Shown: positions 47,488 to 59,844, counted from the stretch's first letter. The stretch: 64,000 nucleotides of DNA from Ehretia macrophylla (GCA_037974665.1 CM075769.1:78701190-78765189); one strand, 5' to 3'. Notes: a model not told the origin generated them from the letters alone. A program made the numbers and translations.

Positions 47488-48045
47488 GTCATGTTGAGGG
47501 CACAATTCCTATATTTGTTAACGGTTCACAGTGCCAGCCTAGAGAGATGGCCCATTCAAAAGGCCCAATGGCCTTAACGACAACCCATCCGCTTCAACAA
47601 CGCAGCATCCTTGCAAGACGTGATATCGACACGTTGTAGGGCCCTCTGATGTCCCGCGAGTCATGTTGTCGTCCTTTTAACAGCTCACGACGTACGATCC
47701 GGGACGGAAAAATAGAGCAAAAGAAGAAAAGTGGACTGAAACTGATGAAAATGTTCGATTTTGGGCTCCAAAAATAGGCACAGCGAGCAATCTTGCTGCC
47801 TCCGTCGTAGAGCTCTGTGAGAGCTTTGCAACGGTATGTTGTGCGCCGCGTAACTCCTTCCGGATCAAAAGTTATGGGCACCGGAGCGACGGAGGCCTGG
47901 TCACAAACCCTACAACCTCGGTTTGTGAGGCCAGCCTCTACTTGAAGCGAAGTTGTCTTGCCCAATGTACCGCGGGATTCTATAATAGAGATTTGGTGGA
48001 TAAAGTATCTTGGCAACCCTAACCAGGGCAAAAAAAATTGAAAAG

Positions 48046-48120
48046 AGGGTTTGACACGAGGACTTCCCAAGGGGGAGTTCTGATGCGATCCGGTGCATTT
48101 GCGCTGGTATGATCGCATTC
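48046..48120 (-). pseudogene. 5S rRNA pseudogene copy 51 (about 44 bp deleted)
   Basis: 75 bp. Plus strand CCCAAGGGGGAGTTCTGATG joins the 3' quarter to the 5' third. The intermediate element and almost all of the A and C boxes are missing. The 3' end is also altered (GAGGGTTTGACACG). It cannot recruit TFIIIA or fold as 5S. Confidence 0.94.
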
Positions 48121-48676
48121 GTCATGTTGAGGGCACAATTCCTATATGTGTTAACGGTTCACAGTACCGGCCTAGAGAGATGGCCCATTTAAAAGGCCCA
48201 ATGGGCTTAACTATAACCCATCAGCTTCAACAATGCAGCATGCTCGCAAGACGTAATATCGACACGTTGTAGGGCCCTCTGATGTCCCGTGAGTCCGGTT
48301 GTTGTCCTTTTAACAGTCACAACGTACGATCCGGACGGAAAAACATAGCAAAAGCAGAAAAGTGGATTGAAACTGATGAAAACGTTCGATTTTGGGATCC
48401 AAAAAGGGGCCCAGCAAGCAAGCTGGCTGCCCCCGTCGTAGAGCTCTCATAGAGCTTTGCAACGGTATGCTGTGCGCCGCGCAACTCCTTATGGATCAAA
48501 AGTTATGGGCACCGGAGCGACGGAGACATGGTCACAAACCCTACACCCTCGGTTTACGGGCCCAGCCTCTACGTGAAGCGAAGTTGTCTTGCCCAATGTT
48601 CCGTGGGATTCGGTAATAGAGATTTGGTTGATAAAGTATCTTGGCAATACTTCCCAGGGCAAAAAAAATTGAAAAG

Positions 48677-48795
48677 GGGGTGCAACTCGAGGACTTCCCA
48701 TGGGGTCACCCATCCTCGTACTACTCTCGCCCAAGCACGCTTAACTCCGGAGTTCTGATGGGATCCGGTGCATTAGTACTGGTATGATCGCACCC
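48677..48795 (-). rRNA. 5S rRNA gene copy 52, B1 type
   Basis: CAACTCGAGG, CCCATGGGG, CCTCGTAC, TTAACTCCGG at the A-box edge, and TTAGTACTGG. Confidence 0.94.
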
Positions 48796-49349
48796 TTCAT
48801 GTTGAGGGCACAATTCCTATATGTGTTAACGGTTCACAGTCTCAGCCTAGAGAGATGGCCCATTCAAAAGGCCCAATGGGCTTAACGACAACCCATCCGC
48901 TTCAATAACGCAGCATCCTCGCAAAACGTGGTGTCGACAAGTTGTAGGACCCTCTGATGTCCCGCGAGTCAGGTAGTCATCCTTTTAACAGCTCACGACG
49001 TATGATCCGGTACGGAAAAATAGAGCAAAAGAAGAAAAGTGGACTAAAACTGATGAAAACGTTTGATTTTAGGCTCCAAAAAGGGTACAACGAGCAAGCT
49101 GGTTGCCCCCTTCGTTGAGCTCTCAGAGAGCTTTGCAACAGTATGCTGTGCGCGTAACTCCTTACGGATCAAAAGTTATGGGCACCGGAGCAACGAAGAC
49201 CTGGTCAGAAACCCTACGCCCTCGATTTTCTGGCCTGGCCTCTACGTGAATCGAAGTTGTCTTGCCCAATGTTCCGTGGGATTCGGTAATAGAGATTTGG
49301 TTGATAAAGTATCTTGGCAACCCTAACCAGGGCAAAAAAAATTGAAAAG

Positions 49350-49468
49350 GGGGTGCAGTACGAGGACTTCCCATGGGGTCACCTATCCTCTTACTCCTCT
49401 CGCCCAAGCACGCTTAACTTCGGAGTTCTGATGGGATCCGGTGCATTATTGCTGGTATGATCACACCC
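49350..49468 (-). rRNA. 5S rRNA gene copy 53, B1 type
   Basis: TGCAGTACG, CCCATGGGGTCACCTATC, CCTCTTACTCCTCTCG, TTATTGCTGG and GATCACACCC. It breaks the strict alternation, since copy 52 is also B1. Confidence 0.93.
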
Positions 49469-50026
49469 GTCATGTTGAGGCACAATTCCTATATGTGTTA
49501 ACGGTTCACAGTGCCAGCCTAGAGAGATGGCCCATTCAAAAGGCCCAATGGGCTTAACGACAACCCATCCGCTTCAAGAACGCAGCATCCTCGCAAGACG
49601 TGATGTCGACACATTGTATGGCCCTCTGATGTCCCGCGAGTCATGTTGTCATCCTTTTAACAGCTCACGACGTACGATCCGGGATGGAAAAACAGAGCAA
49701 AAGAAGAAAAGTGGACTGAAACTGATGAAAATGTTCAATTTTGGGCTTCAAAAACGGACAAAGCGAGAAATATAGCTGCCCCAGTCCTAGAGCTCTCAGA
49801 GAGCTTTGCAATTCGTATGTTGTGCACCGCGTAACTCCTTACGGATCAAAAGTTATGGGCACTGGAGCGACGGAGGCCTGGTCACAAACCCTACGCTCTC
49901 GGTTTGCGGGCCCGGCCTCTACGTGAAGCAAAGTCGTCTTACCCAATGTTCTGTGGGATTCGGTAATAGAGATTTGGTGGATAAAGTATCTTGGCAACCC
50001 TAACCAGGGCAAAAAAAATTGAAAAG

Positions 50027-50145
50027 GGGGTGCAGCACGAGGACCTCCCAGGGGGTCACCCATCCTAGTAATACTCTCGCCCAAGCATGCTTAACTTCGG
50101 AGTTCTGATGGGATCCGGTGTATTAGTGCTGGTATGATCGCACCC
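50027..50145 (-). rRNA. 5S rRNA gene copy 54, B2 type
   Basis: TGCAGCACG, GGACCTCCC, AGTAATACTC, GCATGC and GGTGTATT. Confidence 0.94.
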
Positions 50146-50682
50146 GTCATGTTGAGGGCACAATTCCTATATGTGTTAACGGTTCATAGTGCCAGCCTTG
50201 AGAGATGGCCCATTCAAAAGGCCCAATGGGCTTAACGACAACCCATCCGCTTCAACAACGCAGCATCCTCAAAAGACGTGATATCGACACGTTGTAGGGC
50301 CCTCTGATGTCCCTCGAGTCATGTTGTCGTCCTTTTAACAACTCACGACGTATGATCCGGGTGGGATAAAAGGAGCAAACTGATGAAAACGTTTGATTTT
50401 GGGCTCCAAAAAGGGGAACAACGAGCAAGCATGCTGCCCCCATCGTAGAGCTCTCAGAGAGCTTTCCATCGGTATGTTGTGCGCCGCGTAACTCCTTACG
50501 GATCAAAAGTTATGGGCACTGGAGGGACGGAGACCTGGTCACAAACCCTACGCCCTCTGTTTGCTGGCCCGGCCTCTACGTGAAGCGAAGTTGTGTTGCC
50601 CAATGTTCCGTGGGATTCGGTAATAGAGATTTGGTTGATAAAGTATCTTTGCAACCCTAACCAGGGCAAAAAAAATTGGAAA

Positions 50683-50800
50683 GGGGTGCAGCACGAGGAC
50701 TTCCCATGGGGTCACCCATCCTCATACTACTCTCACCAAGCACGCTTAACTTTGGAGTTCTGATGGGATCCGGTGTATTAGTGCTGGTATGATCGCACCC
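50683..50800 (-). rRNA. 5S rRNA gene copy 55, B1 type
   Basis: 118 bp: CTCTCACCAAG lacks one base next to the A box. TGCAGCACG, CCCATGGGG, CCTCATAC, CTTTGGAG and GGTGTATT. The spacer on its left is about 20 bp short near 50370. Confidence 0.93.
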
Positions 50801-51358
50801 GTCATGTTGATGGTACCATTCCTATTTGTGTTAACGGTTCACAGTGCCAGCCTAGAGAGATGGCCCATTCAAAAGGCCCAATGGCCTTAATGACAACCCA
50901 TCCGCTTCAACAACGCAGCATCCTCGCAAGACGTGATATCGACACGTTGTAGGGCCCTCTGATGTACCGCGAGTCAAGTTATCGTCCTTTTAACAGCTCA
51001 CGACGTACGATCCGAGACGGAAAAATAGGGCAAAAGAAGAAAAGTGGACAGAAACTGATGAAAATATTTGATATTGGGCTACAAAAATGGGCAAAGCGAG
51101 CAAGCTAGCTGCCCCCGTCGTAGAGTTCTCAGAGAGCTTTGCAACGGTATGCTATGCACCACGTAACTCCTTACGGATCAAAAGTTATGGGCACCGGAGC
51201 GACGGAGGCCTGGTCACAAACCCTACACCCTCGGTTTTCGGGCCCGGCCTCTACGTGAAACGAAGTTGTCTTGCCCAATGTTTCGTGGGATTCGGTAATA
51301 GAGATTTGGTCGATAAAGTATCTTGGCAACCCTAACCAGGGCAAAAAAAATTGAAAAG

Positions 51359-51477
51359 GGGGTGCAACACGAGGACTTCCCAGGAGGTCACCCATCCTAG
51401 TACCACTCTCGCCCAAGCACGCTTAACTTCGGAATTCTGATGGGATCCGGTGCATTAGTGCTGGTATGATCGCACCT
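51359..51477 (-). rRNA. 5S rRNA gene copy 56, B2 type
   Basis: Keeps CCCAGGAGGTC, the usual plant form. Differences: AGTACCACTC, CGGAATTC and CGCACCT. Confidence 0.95.
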
Positions 51478-52034
51478 GTCATGTTGAGGGCACAATTCTT
51501 ATATGTGTTAACGATTCACAGTGCCATCCTAGAGAGATGGCCCATTCAAAAGGCCCATTGGGCTTAACGACAACCCATCCGCTTCAATAACGCAGCATCC
51601 TCGCAAGACATGATATTGACACGTTGTAGGGCCCTCTGATGTCCCGTGAGTCAGGTTGTCGTCCTTTTCATAGCTCACAACGTACGATCCGGGACGGAAA
51701 AACAGAGCAAAAGATGAAAAGTGGAATGAAACTGATGAAAACGTTCGATTTTGGGCTCCAAAATGGGTAAAGCAAGCAAGCTGGTTGCCCCCTTCGTAGA
51801 GCTCTCAGAGAGCTTTGCAACAGTATGCTGTGTGCCGCGTAACTCCTTACGGATCAAAAGTTATGGGCACCGGAGCGACAGAGACCTGGTCACAAACCCT
51901 ACGCCGTCGATTTGCGGGCCCAGCCTCTACGTGTAGCGAAGTTGTCTTGCCCAATGTTCCGTGGGATTCAGTAATAGAGATTTTGTGGATAAAGTATCTT
52001 AGAAACCCTAACCAGGGCCAAAAAAATTTAAAAG

Positions 52035-52153
52035 GGGGTGCAACACGAGGACTTCCTATGGGGTCACCCATGCTAGTACTACTCTCGCCCAAACACGCTT
52101 AACTTCGGAGTTCTGATGGGATCCGATGCATTAGAGCTGGTATGATCGTACCC
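52035..52153 (-). rRNA. 5S rRNA gene copy 57, B1-like, beside the solo LTR
   Basis: CCTATGGGGTCACCC, CATGCTAG, CCCAAACACG, ATCCGATGC, TAGAGCTGG and GATCGTACCC. The next spacer to the right is split by the solo LTR. Confidence 0.94.
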
Positions 52154-52448
52154 GTCATGTTGAGGGCACAATTCCTATATGTGTTAATGGTTCACAGAGC
52201 CAGCCTAGAGAGATGGCCCATTCAATAGGCCCAATGGCTTTAACGATAACCCATCCGCTTCAACAACGCAGCATCCTCGCTAGACGTGATATCGACACGA
52301 TGTAGGGCCCTCTGATGTCCCGTGAGTCATGTTTTCGTCCATTTAACAGCTCACGAAGTACGATCCGGGACGGAAAAACAGAGCAAAAGAAGAAAAGTGG
52401 ACTGAAACTGATGAAAACGTTCGATTTTAGGCTCTAAAAAGGGCACAG

Positions 52449-55400
52449 TGTGAGGCCCGACCCCGATTTGCGTTTGAAACCTAGCTTCGTTTGCCCTAAC
52501 CTAGATTTGCATGCCATGACCTAGGTTTAAGAAATGAGTTCATTTTATGTGCCATGCATTGAATTACGTGTATTCGTTTGGGATTGCATGCATTTACTTG
52601 AAAAACATGCGTTCGTCTCGTAGTTCGTATCCTATCTCGTAGTGCATGCCTAGACCTAGTAAAGTGTGCCTTCACGCTAATCAAGAAAGTATCTTTCACG
52701 AAGCACTAGACTATTAAACAATCCTACAAAATCCACTAACAATATTATAATCCAAATTCAATTCACTAGAAGACAAAAATTTACTAAAAACAAAACATTC
52801 CTTATTCTTTATCCATTATTCTTTTTGCACTTCTAGATACAATTAGAATAATGCTCAAGATGACACAAATTCAGCCATTTTATTAGCCTTGGCCGACCAT
52901 ACCATGGTTTTTGCACAAGGTTTGAGCAAATTATTTTATCCTATTGCATGCTAAGACAAACTATGACACAAGGCATTAAAAAATTGCTCAAATTTCCCTC
53001 AATCTCCTCACCATTCTCGGCCATAACACTTTTCCATGCTAGACATTTCAAAATTTAAAGCATCTTGAAGACAAAAGCTGAAATTGTAAGCCTCAAGGCC
53101 GAGCATGCTCCTCAAGTTGCAAGGCTTTTGTTTTATTTTCATTTCATTCATTTCTTCCTCTCACATTTCTCACTCACTCTCATTTTCTTCTCTCTCATAC
53201 TCGGCCTTGGTTGAGCTCTCACCATCCTTGCTCATCTTCATCACACCTTAGTCGAACAAGGCAAGCAAATCATCCAAGCAACTCAAGCAAACAAGCTAGA
53301 GTTCGAAAATCACTCATGCATGTGCATTGAAGCTTCATTTTCGGCCTAGGTAAGCTTCTTGACATCCATTTCTTTTCTTCAAGTTATAACTACATGCATG
53401 CACTAAGAGATTGATCACTAATCTAGGAAAAATAGAGAAAAGCTTGCGGGATTTCGGCTAGACAAAGGAGAAGAGGAGATTTGAACTTCAACAAAGGTTT
53501 TTGAGCAACTTGAGGTTGATTGCTAAGGTGAGGGTTAAAACCTTTTGAAAACTCTTCAAAATTTCACATGCATGCTCATGAATGTGTGTATTTGCTTCTG
53601 TACTTGAGATATATGGTCGTTAATAAGCTTAAACAACCATGCATGGCAAGATCTTGGCTTGAAAATGATGCTAGGTGAAGTCGAAATGGATGACAGCTCT
53701 CTGACCAGTCTGTTAGAGGTAAGTTTAGCTAAGCAAATGATGTTTAAAATTCTTGAAAATTGGTGGGTGACTAGTTTGGACAGTTTTGAACATTTTTCCC
53801 AGAAATATGCTGAAGCTAATTTTGACTCTAAGGTCCTCAAAATGACAAATCTTCAAAATGTGACCAAATCTGGAAATCTGGAAAAATGAAGCAGGTTTTG
53901 GCAGATGCACTGACCTTGTGGAACGAACCATATTTGACTTAGTAAATGTTGTCCAAAATGCATGAAATTTGGTATACTGCTATATTTTTCAGTTCTGGAC
54001 AATTTTGTCAGAAATGGACCAAAGCTAAAACTGACTCTAAGGACCTCAAAAACGTCAATTTCTGAAAAGTGTGCAAATCTGGACAGTTTTGTGTTACCTC
54101 ACTGTTTCGGCTATAACTAATGATTCTGAACTCCAATTGATGCAAGGCTTGTTTCTGATTTTAGTTAACTTCTTAAGCTTTAATTTGAAATCTTATTCAC
54201 TGAATTTGGAGATTGTTTGATTATCCTATTGATTGTGGGAAAACAGCCTATTGCAGTAAAGGGTTCATTTAGCTACGTGCTTGGGAAATTGTTGTAACCT
54301 CTCTTGTGGTTCTATTTGTGTGGAAATGTGGTGTTGGGATGTTATGTGGACTGTTTTGAGTACTTGAGGATGCTTGAATTGAATGATGCATGACTTGAGA
54401 ATGATTTTGAGTTGACTTAGGGTTTTAATCACACGGTTAAGCATGAAACAGAAACCCTGATGACTAGGTAGTTTTGCTAAGTGTTGATCTTTTGGTTATT
54501 GTGTGGAAATTATATGCTTAGTGGGCTTCCCATAAATGTTTTATAACTTCAAATGTGAATTTGACCATGGCATGTTGTCAAATAAGCTTTTCTTGCTATC
54601 GAACCCATGTTAATTTCACTGCATGTTGAATGATCTTATCACTTGATTACGTGGGCTTCTTAATGAGTTATATGGCCTGTTTTACATGTGTTACATGGGT
54701 GCCCGTTTAATTTTCATATAACTCTATATGCCTTTCAAGTGAAATTTCCTATCTTATTGTGTCCTGCTTGTTTACCTGTCAATGTGCAATCTTATGATTG
54801 TCCGGAGGCAACCTGCTTTGTTGTCCTCCTACTATGATATATTTCATGTCCTGAATGTGCATTGCATACAAGGTTGCAACCTTTCCTGTTGGCATGGTAG
54901 CGATCATGCACACCGGGCGGCATCGGGCTTGCCGGTGCACCTGTGACTACCATGGTCCCATTCCCTCTCTCGCTTGGGGGCTAGACTTCCTCGGAGAGTT
55001 GGGTCGTAGGATTTCGGGGTACATCCGGAGTACACCCACCTGGCGTGTTTGGGGGATGATTTGAAGTCGGCCGCAACAACTGATCCTGGAACTGATCTGA
55101 GAGCAAAAGCTCACTGTATCCTTTTTACTATGTGTATAAGTACTCTCGCTTGGTTCCTAGAGAACCTCGGGGAGGAAAGACCGGTATTCATGTTCTGTAC
55201 TTGTATTTCTGTACTTGTATTCCTGTACTTGTATTTCTGTTGTATTCATGTTTGAGAAAGGGATTTTCATAAGTTTAACTGGAAAATGAGTTTCAAAACT
55301 TATTTCTCGTTCCTCCCTCGCTAAGTTCATAAGGACTCACCCTCTTTTATCATCTCAGGTGAAGAAGAACAGGTACAGGAACCCGAGGACAATGTACCTA

Positions 55401-56049
55401 ATGATGAACCCCTGGAGTGATTGCCTGTTATTGTTGTTTTGCTTGAACGTGACTACTTGTGTACCTTGTGCTACTTGAAGACCATTTATTTATGTTGCTT
55501 GTTGTTGCTAATGTAAAAGACCCCCGTTGTAATTTGGGGTCAAATTTTGGTTTGTACTTATATTAAGTAGACTGATGCTAGACATAACACTACTGTGCTT
55601 GTTTTGGTTTTATCACCGGTAGTATCTATCTTAGGTTATAATGCTTTAGTTAAGATCTAAGTAAATGAACTTATCCAATCTTAACAGGTACTTGCTATTG
55701 AGCTAAGATCACCAGGTATATTTGTAACGAGGACAAATAAGCAAACGAGACATAGTATCATGCGAGGCTATAATTCAAACGGGACGTCGAAATAACCAAT
55801 AGGCAATCCAATCAATAGTAAATTAGTAATCTTAGTTGGAAATGAATTTGAGACGGTAAACTTTGAGGCGTTTAGAGAATTAGGTTAAACCAAATGGCCA
55901 ATTACAGCCGTTATGCTATCGATTTTCTGGAAAACTTTGGAGTTTATACTAAATCATTAGGTGTTAATCTTCATAAACAGCTAAGTACATTACTTGAATG
56001 TTAGTTCACACCCTAGTCTAACCTTATAGGCCGGGTTGGGGGCATGACA
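52449..56049 (+). mobile_element. Solo LTR of the same family
   Basis: 3601 bp, TGTGAGGCCC to GGGGGCATGACA, with a perfect CACAG target duplication (52444-52448 and 56050-56054). Removing it restores a normal 5S spacer and a unit length of 674 bp. It is clearly related to the 15720 LTRs but more diverged. Its 20-bp repeat block is shorter (about 52470-52680), which explains much of the size difference. It keeps the CT-rich tract (about 53160-53205), the GC-rich inverted-repeat block (54885-55080) and the acceptor-like site with 20-codon frame (55358-55420). No internal region or primer-binding site remains, so it arose by LTR-LTR recombination. Confidence 0.95.
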
Positions 56050-56314
56050 CACAGCGAGCAAGCTGGCTGCCCCCTTCGTAGAGCTCTCAGAGAGCTTTCC
56101 AATTGTATTCTGTGTGCCGCGTAACTCCTTACGGATCAAAAGTTATGGGCACCGGAGCGACGGACAACTGGTCACAAACCCTACCACTCAGTTTGCGCGC
56201 CCGGCCTCTACGTGAAGCGAAGGTGTCTTGCCCAACGTTCCGTGGGATTCGGTAATATAGATTTGGTGGATAAAGTATCTTGGCAACCCTAACCAGGCAA
56301 AAAAAATTGAAAAG

Positions 56315-56433
56315 GGGGTGTAGCACGAGGACTTCCCAGGGGGTCACCCATCCTAGTAATACTTTCGCCCAAGCACGCTTAACTTCGGAATTCTGATGGG
56401 ATCCGGTGCATTAGTGCTGGTATGATCACACCC
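56315..56433 (-). rRNA. 5S rRNA gene copy 58
   Basis: TGTAGCACG, AGTAATACTTTCG, TTCGGAATTC and GATCACACCC. Confidence 0.94.
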
Positions 56434-56990
56434 GTCATGTTGAGGGCACAATTCCTATATGTGTTAACGGTTCACAGTGCCAGCCTAGATAGATGGCCCA
56501 TTCAAAAGACCCAATGGCCTTAATGACAACCCATCCACTTCAACAACGCTGCATCCTTGTAAGACGTAATATTGACACGTTGTAGTGCCCTCTGATGTCC
56601 CACGAGTCAGGTTGTCGTCCTTTTAACAGCTCACGACGTACGATCCAGGACGGAAAAATAGAGCAAAAGAAGAAAAATGGACTGAAACTAATGAAAACGT
56701 TCGATTTTGGGCTCCAAAAAGGGCACAGTGAGCAATCCGGCAGCCCCCGCCGTAGATCTCTCAGAGAGCTTTGCAATGGTATGCTGTACGCCGCGTAACT
56801 CCTCACGGATCAAAAGTTATGGGCACCGGAGCGACGGAGGCCTGGTCACAAACCCTACGCCCTCGGTCTGCGGGCCCGACCGCTACGTGAAGCGAAGTTG
56901 TCTTGCCCAATGTTCCGTGGGATTCGGTAATAGAGATTTGGTGGATAAAGTATCTTGGCAACCTTAACCAGGGCAAAAAAAATTGAAAAG

Positions 56991-57109
56991 GGGGTGCAAC
57001 ACGAGGACTTCCCAAGGGGTCAGCTATCCTAGTACTACTCTCGCCCAAGCACGCTTAACTTCGGAGTTCTGATGGGATTCGGTGCATTAGTGCTGGTATA
57101 ATCGCACCC
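56991..57109 (-). rRNA. 5S rRNA gene copy 59
   Basis: CCCAAGGGGTCAGCTATCC in the C box, GGGATTCGG and GGTATAATCG. Confidence 0.95.
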
Positions 57110-57666
57110 GTCATGTTGAGGGCACAATTCATTTATGTGTTAATGGTTCATAGTGCCAGCCTAGAGAGATGGCCCATTCAAAAGGCCCAATGGGCTTAAC
57201 GACAACCCATCCGCTTCAACAACGCAGCATCCTCGCAAGACGTGATATCGACACGTTGTAGGCCCTCTGATGTCCCGCGAGTCAGGTTGTCGTCCTGTTA
57301 ACAGCTCACGACGTACGATCCGGGACAGAAAAACAGAGCAAAAGAAGAAAAATGGACTGAAACTGATGAAAACGTTTGATTTTGGGCTCCAAAAACGGGC
57401 ATAGCGAGCAAGCTGGCTGCCCTCTTCGTAGAGCTCTCAGAGAGCTTTGCAACAGTATGCTATGTGCTGCGTAACTCCTTACGGATCAAAAGTTATGGGC
57501 ACCGGAGCGACGGAGACTTGGTCACAAACCCTACGCCCTCGGTTTGCCGGCCCGGCCTCTATGTGAAGCTAAGTTGTCTTGCCTAATGTTCCATGGGATT
57601 CGGTAATAGAGATTTGGTGGATAAAGTATCTTGGCAACCCTAACCAGGGCAAAAAAAATTGAAAAG

Positions 57667-57785
57667 GGGGTGCAACACAAGGACTTCCCAAGGGGTCATC
57701 CATCCTAGTACTACTCTCACCCAAGCACGCTTAACTTCGGAGTTCTGATGGGATCTGATGCATTAGTGCTGGTATGATCGCACCC
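57667..57785 (-). rRNA. 5S rRNA gene copy 60
   Basis: ACACAAGG, CCCAAGGGGTCATCC, CTCACCC and ATCTGATGC; mostly CpG or C-to-T type transitions. Confidence 0.95.
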
Positions 57786-58277
57786 GTCATGTTGAGGGGA
57801 CAATTCCTATATGTGTCAACGGTTCACAATCCCAGCCTATAGAGATGGCCCATTCAAAAGGCCCATTGGGCTTAACGACATCCCATCCGCTTCAACAACG
57901 TAGCATCCTCGAAAGACGTGATATCGACACGTTGTAGGGCCCTCTGATGTCCCACGAGTCATGTTGTCATCCTTTTAACAGCTCACGACGTACGATCCGG
58001 GTCGGAAAAATGGAGAAAAAGAAGAAAAGTGGACTGAAATTGATGAAAACGTTCGATTTTGGGCTTCAAAAAGGGTACATTGAGCCAACTGGCTGCCCTC
58101 GTCGTAGAGCTCTCAGAGAGCTTTGCAACGGTATGCTGTGCGCCGCGTAACTCGTTACGGATCAAAAGTTATGGGCACCGGAGCGACGGAGACCTGGTCA
58201 CAAACCCTACGCCCTCGGTTTGCTGGCCCGGACTCTATGTGAAGCGAAGTTGTCTTGCCCAATGTACCGTGGGATTC

Positions 58278-58325
58278 GATAATAGAAATGTGGTGGATAA
58301 CGTATCACGACCACCCTAGCCGGAG
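58278..58325. other. Class A patch inside a class B spacer
   Basis: CGATAATAGAAATGTGGTGG and CCGGAGC are class A words. They sit directly after class B words (GAAGCGAAG, CCCAATGT) in the same spacer, next to copy 61. This is the footprint expected of gene conversion or of a crossover between classes. Confidence 0.8.
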
Positions 58326-58343
58326 CAAAAAAAATTGAAAAGG

Positions 58344-58462
58344 CGGGTGCAACACGAGAACGTCCCTAGGGGTCACCCATCTTAGTACTACTCCCGCCCA
58401 AGCACGCTTAACTTCGGAGTTCCGATGGAATCCGGTGCATTAGTGCTGCTCTGATCACCCCC
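58344..58462 (-). rRNA. 5S rRNA gene copy 61, diverged
   Basis: GCGGGTGC, GAGAACGTCCCTAGGGG, CATCTTAG, ACTCCCGCCC, GTTCCGATGGAATCC and GCTGCTCTGATCACCCCC. One of the most altered full-length copies. Confidence 0.92.
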
Positions 58463-59020
58463 TTCATGTTGAGGGCACATTTCCTATATGTGTTAATAGT
58501 TCACAGTGCCAACCTAGAGATATGGCCCATTCAAAAGTCCCAATGGGCTTAACGACAACCCATCCGCTTCAACAACACAGCATCCTCGCAAGACGTGATA
58601 TCGATACCTTGTAGGGCCCTCTGATGTCCCGCGAGTCAGGTTTTCGTCCTTTTAACAGCTCACGACGTACGATCCGGGACGAAAAAACAGAGCAAAAGAA
58701 GAAAAGTGGCCGAAAATTGATGAAAAAGTTCGATTTTGGGCTTCAAAAACGGGCACAGCGAGCAAACTGGCTGTTCCTATAGTAGAGCTCTCAGAGAGCT
58801 TTGCAACGGTATGCTGTGCGCTGCGTAAATCCTTACGGATCAAAAGTTATGGGCACCGGAGCGACGGAGACCTGGTCACAAACCCTACGCCCTCGGTTTG
58901 CGGACCCGGCCTCTACGTGAAGCGAAGTTGTCTTTCCCAATGTTCCGTAGGATTCGTTAATAGAGATTTGGTGGATAAAGTATCTTGGCAACCAAAACCA
59001 GGGCAAAAAAAATTGAAAAG

Positions 59021-59138
59021 GGGTTGCAACACGAGGACTTCCCAGGGGTCACCCATCCTAGTACTACTCCCGCCCAAGCACGCTTAACTTTGGAGTTCTG
59101 ATGGGATCTGGTGCATTAGTGCTGCTTTGATCGCACCC
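59021..59138 (-). rRNA. 5S rRNA gene copy 62
   Basis: 118 bp: CCCAGGGGTC. GGGTTGCAAC, ACTCCCGCCC, CTTTGGAG, ATCTGG and GCTGCTTTGATCG. It shares ACTCCCGCCC and GTGCTGCT with copy 61. Confidence 0.93.
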
Positions 59139-59695
59139 GTCATGTTGAGGGCACAATTCCTATATGTGTTAACGGTTCACAGTCCCAGCCTAGAGAGATG
59201 GCCCATTCAAAAGGCCCAATGGGCTTAACGACAACCCATACGCTTCAACAACGCAGCATCCTCGCAAGACGTGATATGGACACATTGTAGGGCCCTCTGA
59301 TGTACCGCGAGTCAGGTTGTCATCCTTTTAACAGCTCACGACGTACGATCCGGGAGGGAAAAATAGGGCAAAAGAAGAAAAGTGGCCTGAAACTGATGAA
59401 AACGTTTCATTTTGGGCTCCAAATAGGGCACCGGGAGCGAGCGAGCTGTTCCCATCATAGAGCTCTCCGAGAGCTTTGCAACAGTATGCTGTGCACTGCG
59501 TAACTCCTTACGTATCAAAAGTTATGGGCACCGGAGCGACGGAGACCTGGTCACAAACCCTACGCCCTCGGTTTACGGGCCCAGCCTCTACGTGAAGCGA
59601 AGTTGTCTTGCCCAATGTTCCGTGGGATTCGGTAATAGAGATTTGGTGGATAAAGTATCTTGGCAACCCTAACCAGGGCAAAAAAAATTGAAAAG

Positions 59696-59814
59696 GGGGT
59701 GCAGCACGAGGACTTCCCAGGGGGTCACCCATCCTAGTACTACTCTCGCCCAAGAACGCTTAACTTCGGAGTTCTGATGGGATCCGGTGCATCAGTGCTG
59801 GTATGATCGCACCC
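59696..59814 (-). rRNA. 5S rRNA gene copy 63
   Basis: Three differences: TGCAGCACG, CCAAGAACGC in the A box and GCATCAGTG. Confidence 0.96.
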
Positions 59815-59844
59815 GTCATGTTGAGGGCACAATTCCTATATGTG
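59815..59844 (-). promoter_or_regulatory. Upstream 5S promoter elements, class B example
   Basis: Minus strand: C at -1, GCCC at about -14 to -11, and CATATAGG at about -28 to -21. Most class B units have this TATA form where class A has CATAAAGG. Confidence 0.72.

Larger units (their letters stand above)
30345..52448 (-). repeat. 5S rDNA tandem array, class B, partly a two-unit higher-order repeat (33 genes)
   Basis: Mostly 676-677 bp units. Exceptions are two 551/552-bp units that carry LTR stubs (33450 to 34001 and 34666 to 35218), two units shortened by deletions inside the 5S gene (36570 and 48046), and one spacer deletion near 50370. From about 41 to 52 kb two unit types alternate: type B1 (5S with plus-strand CCCATGGGG and often CCTCGTAC, spacer AATGGCCTTAACG) and type B2 (5S CCCAGGGGG or CCCAAGGGG with CCTAGTAC, spacer AATGGGCTTAACG). 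The array starts at the right-hand TCTGA duplication of the 15720 element and stops at the CACAG duplication of the 52449 solo LTR. Confidence 0.94.
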
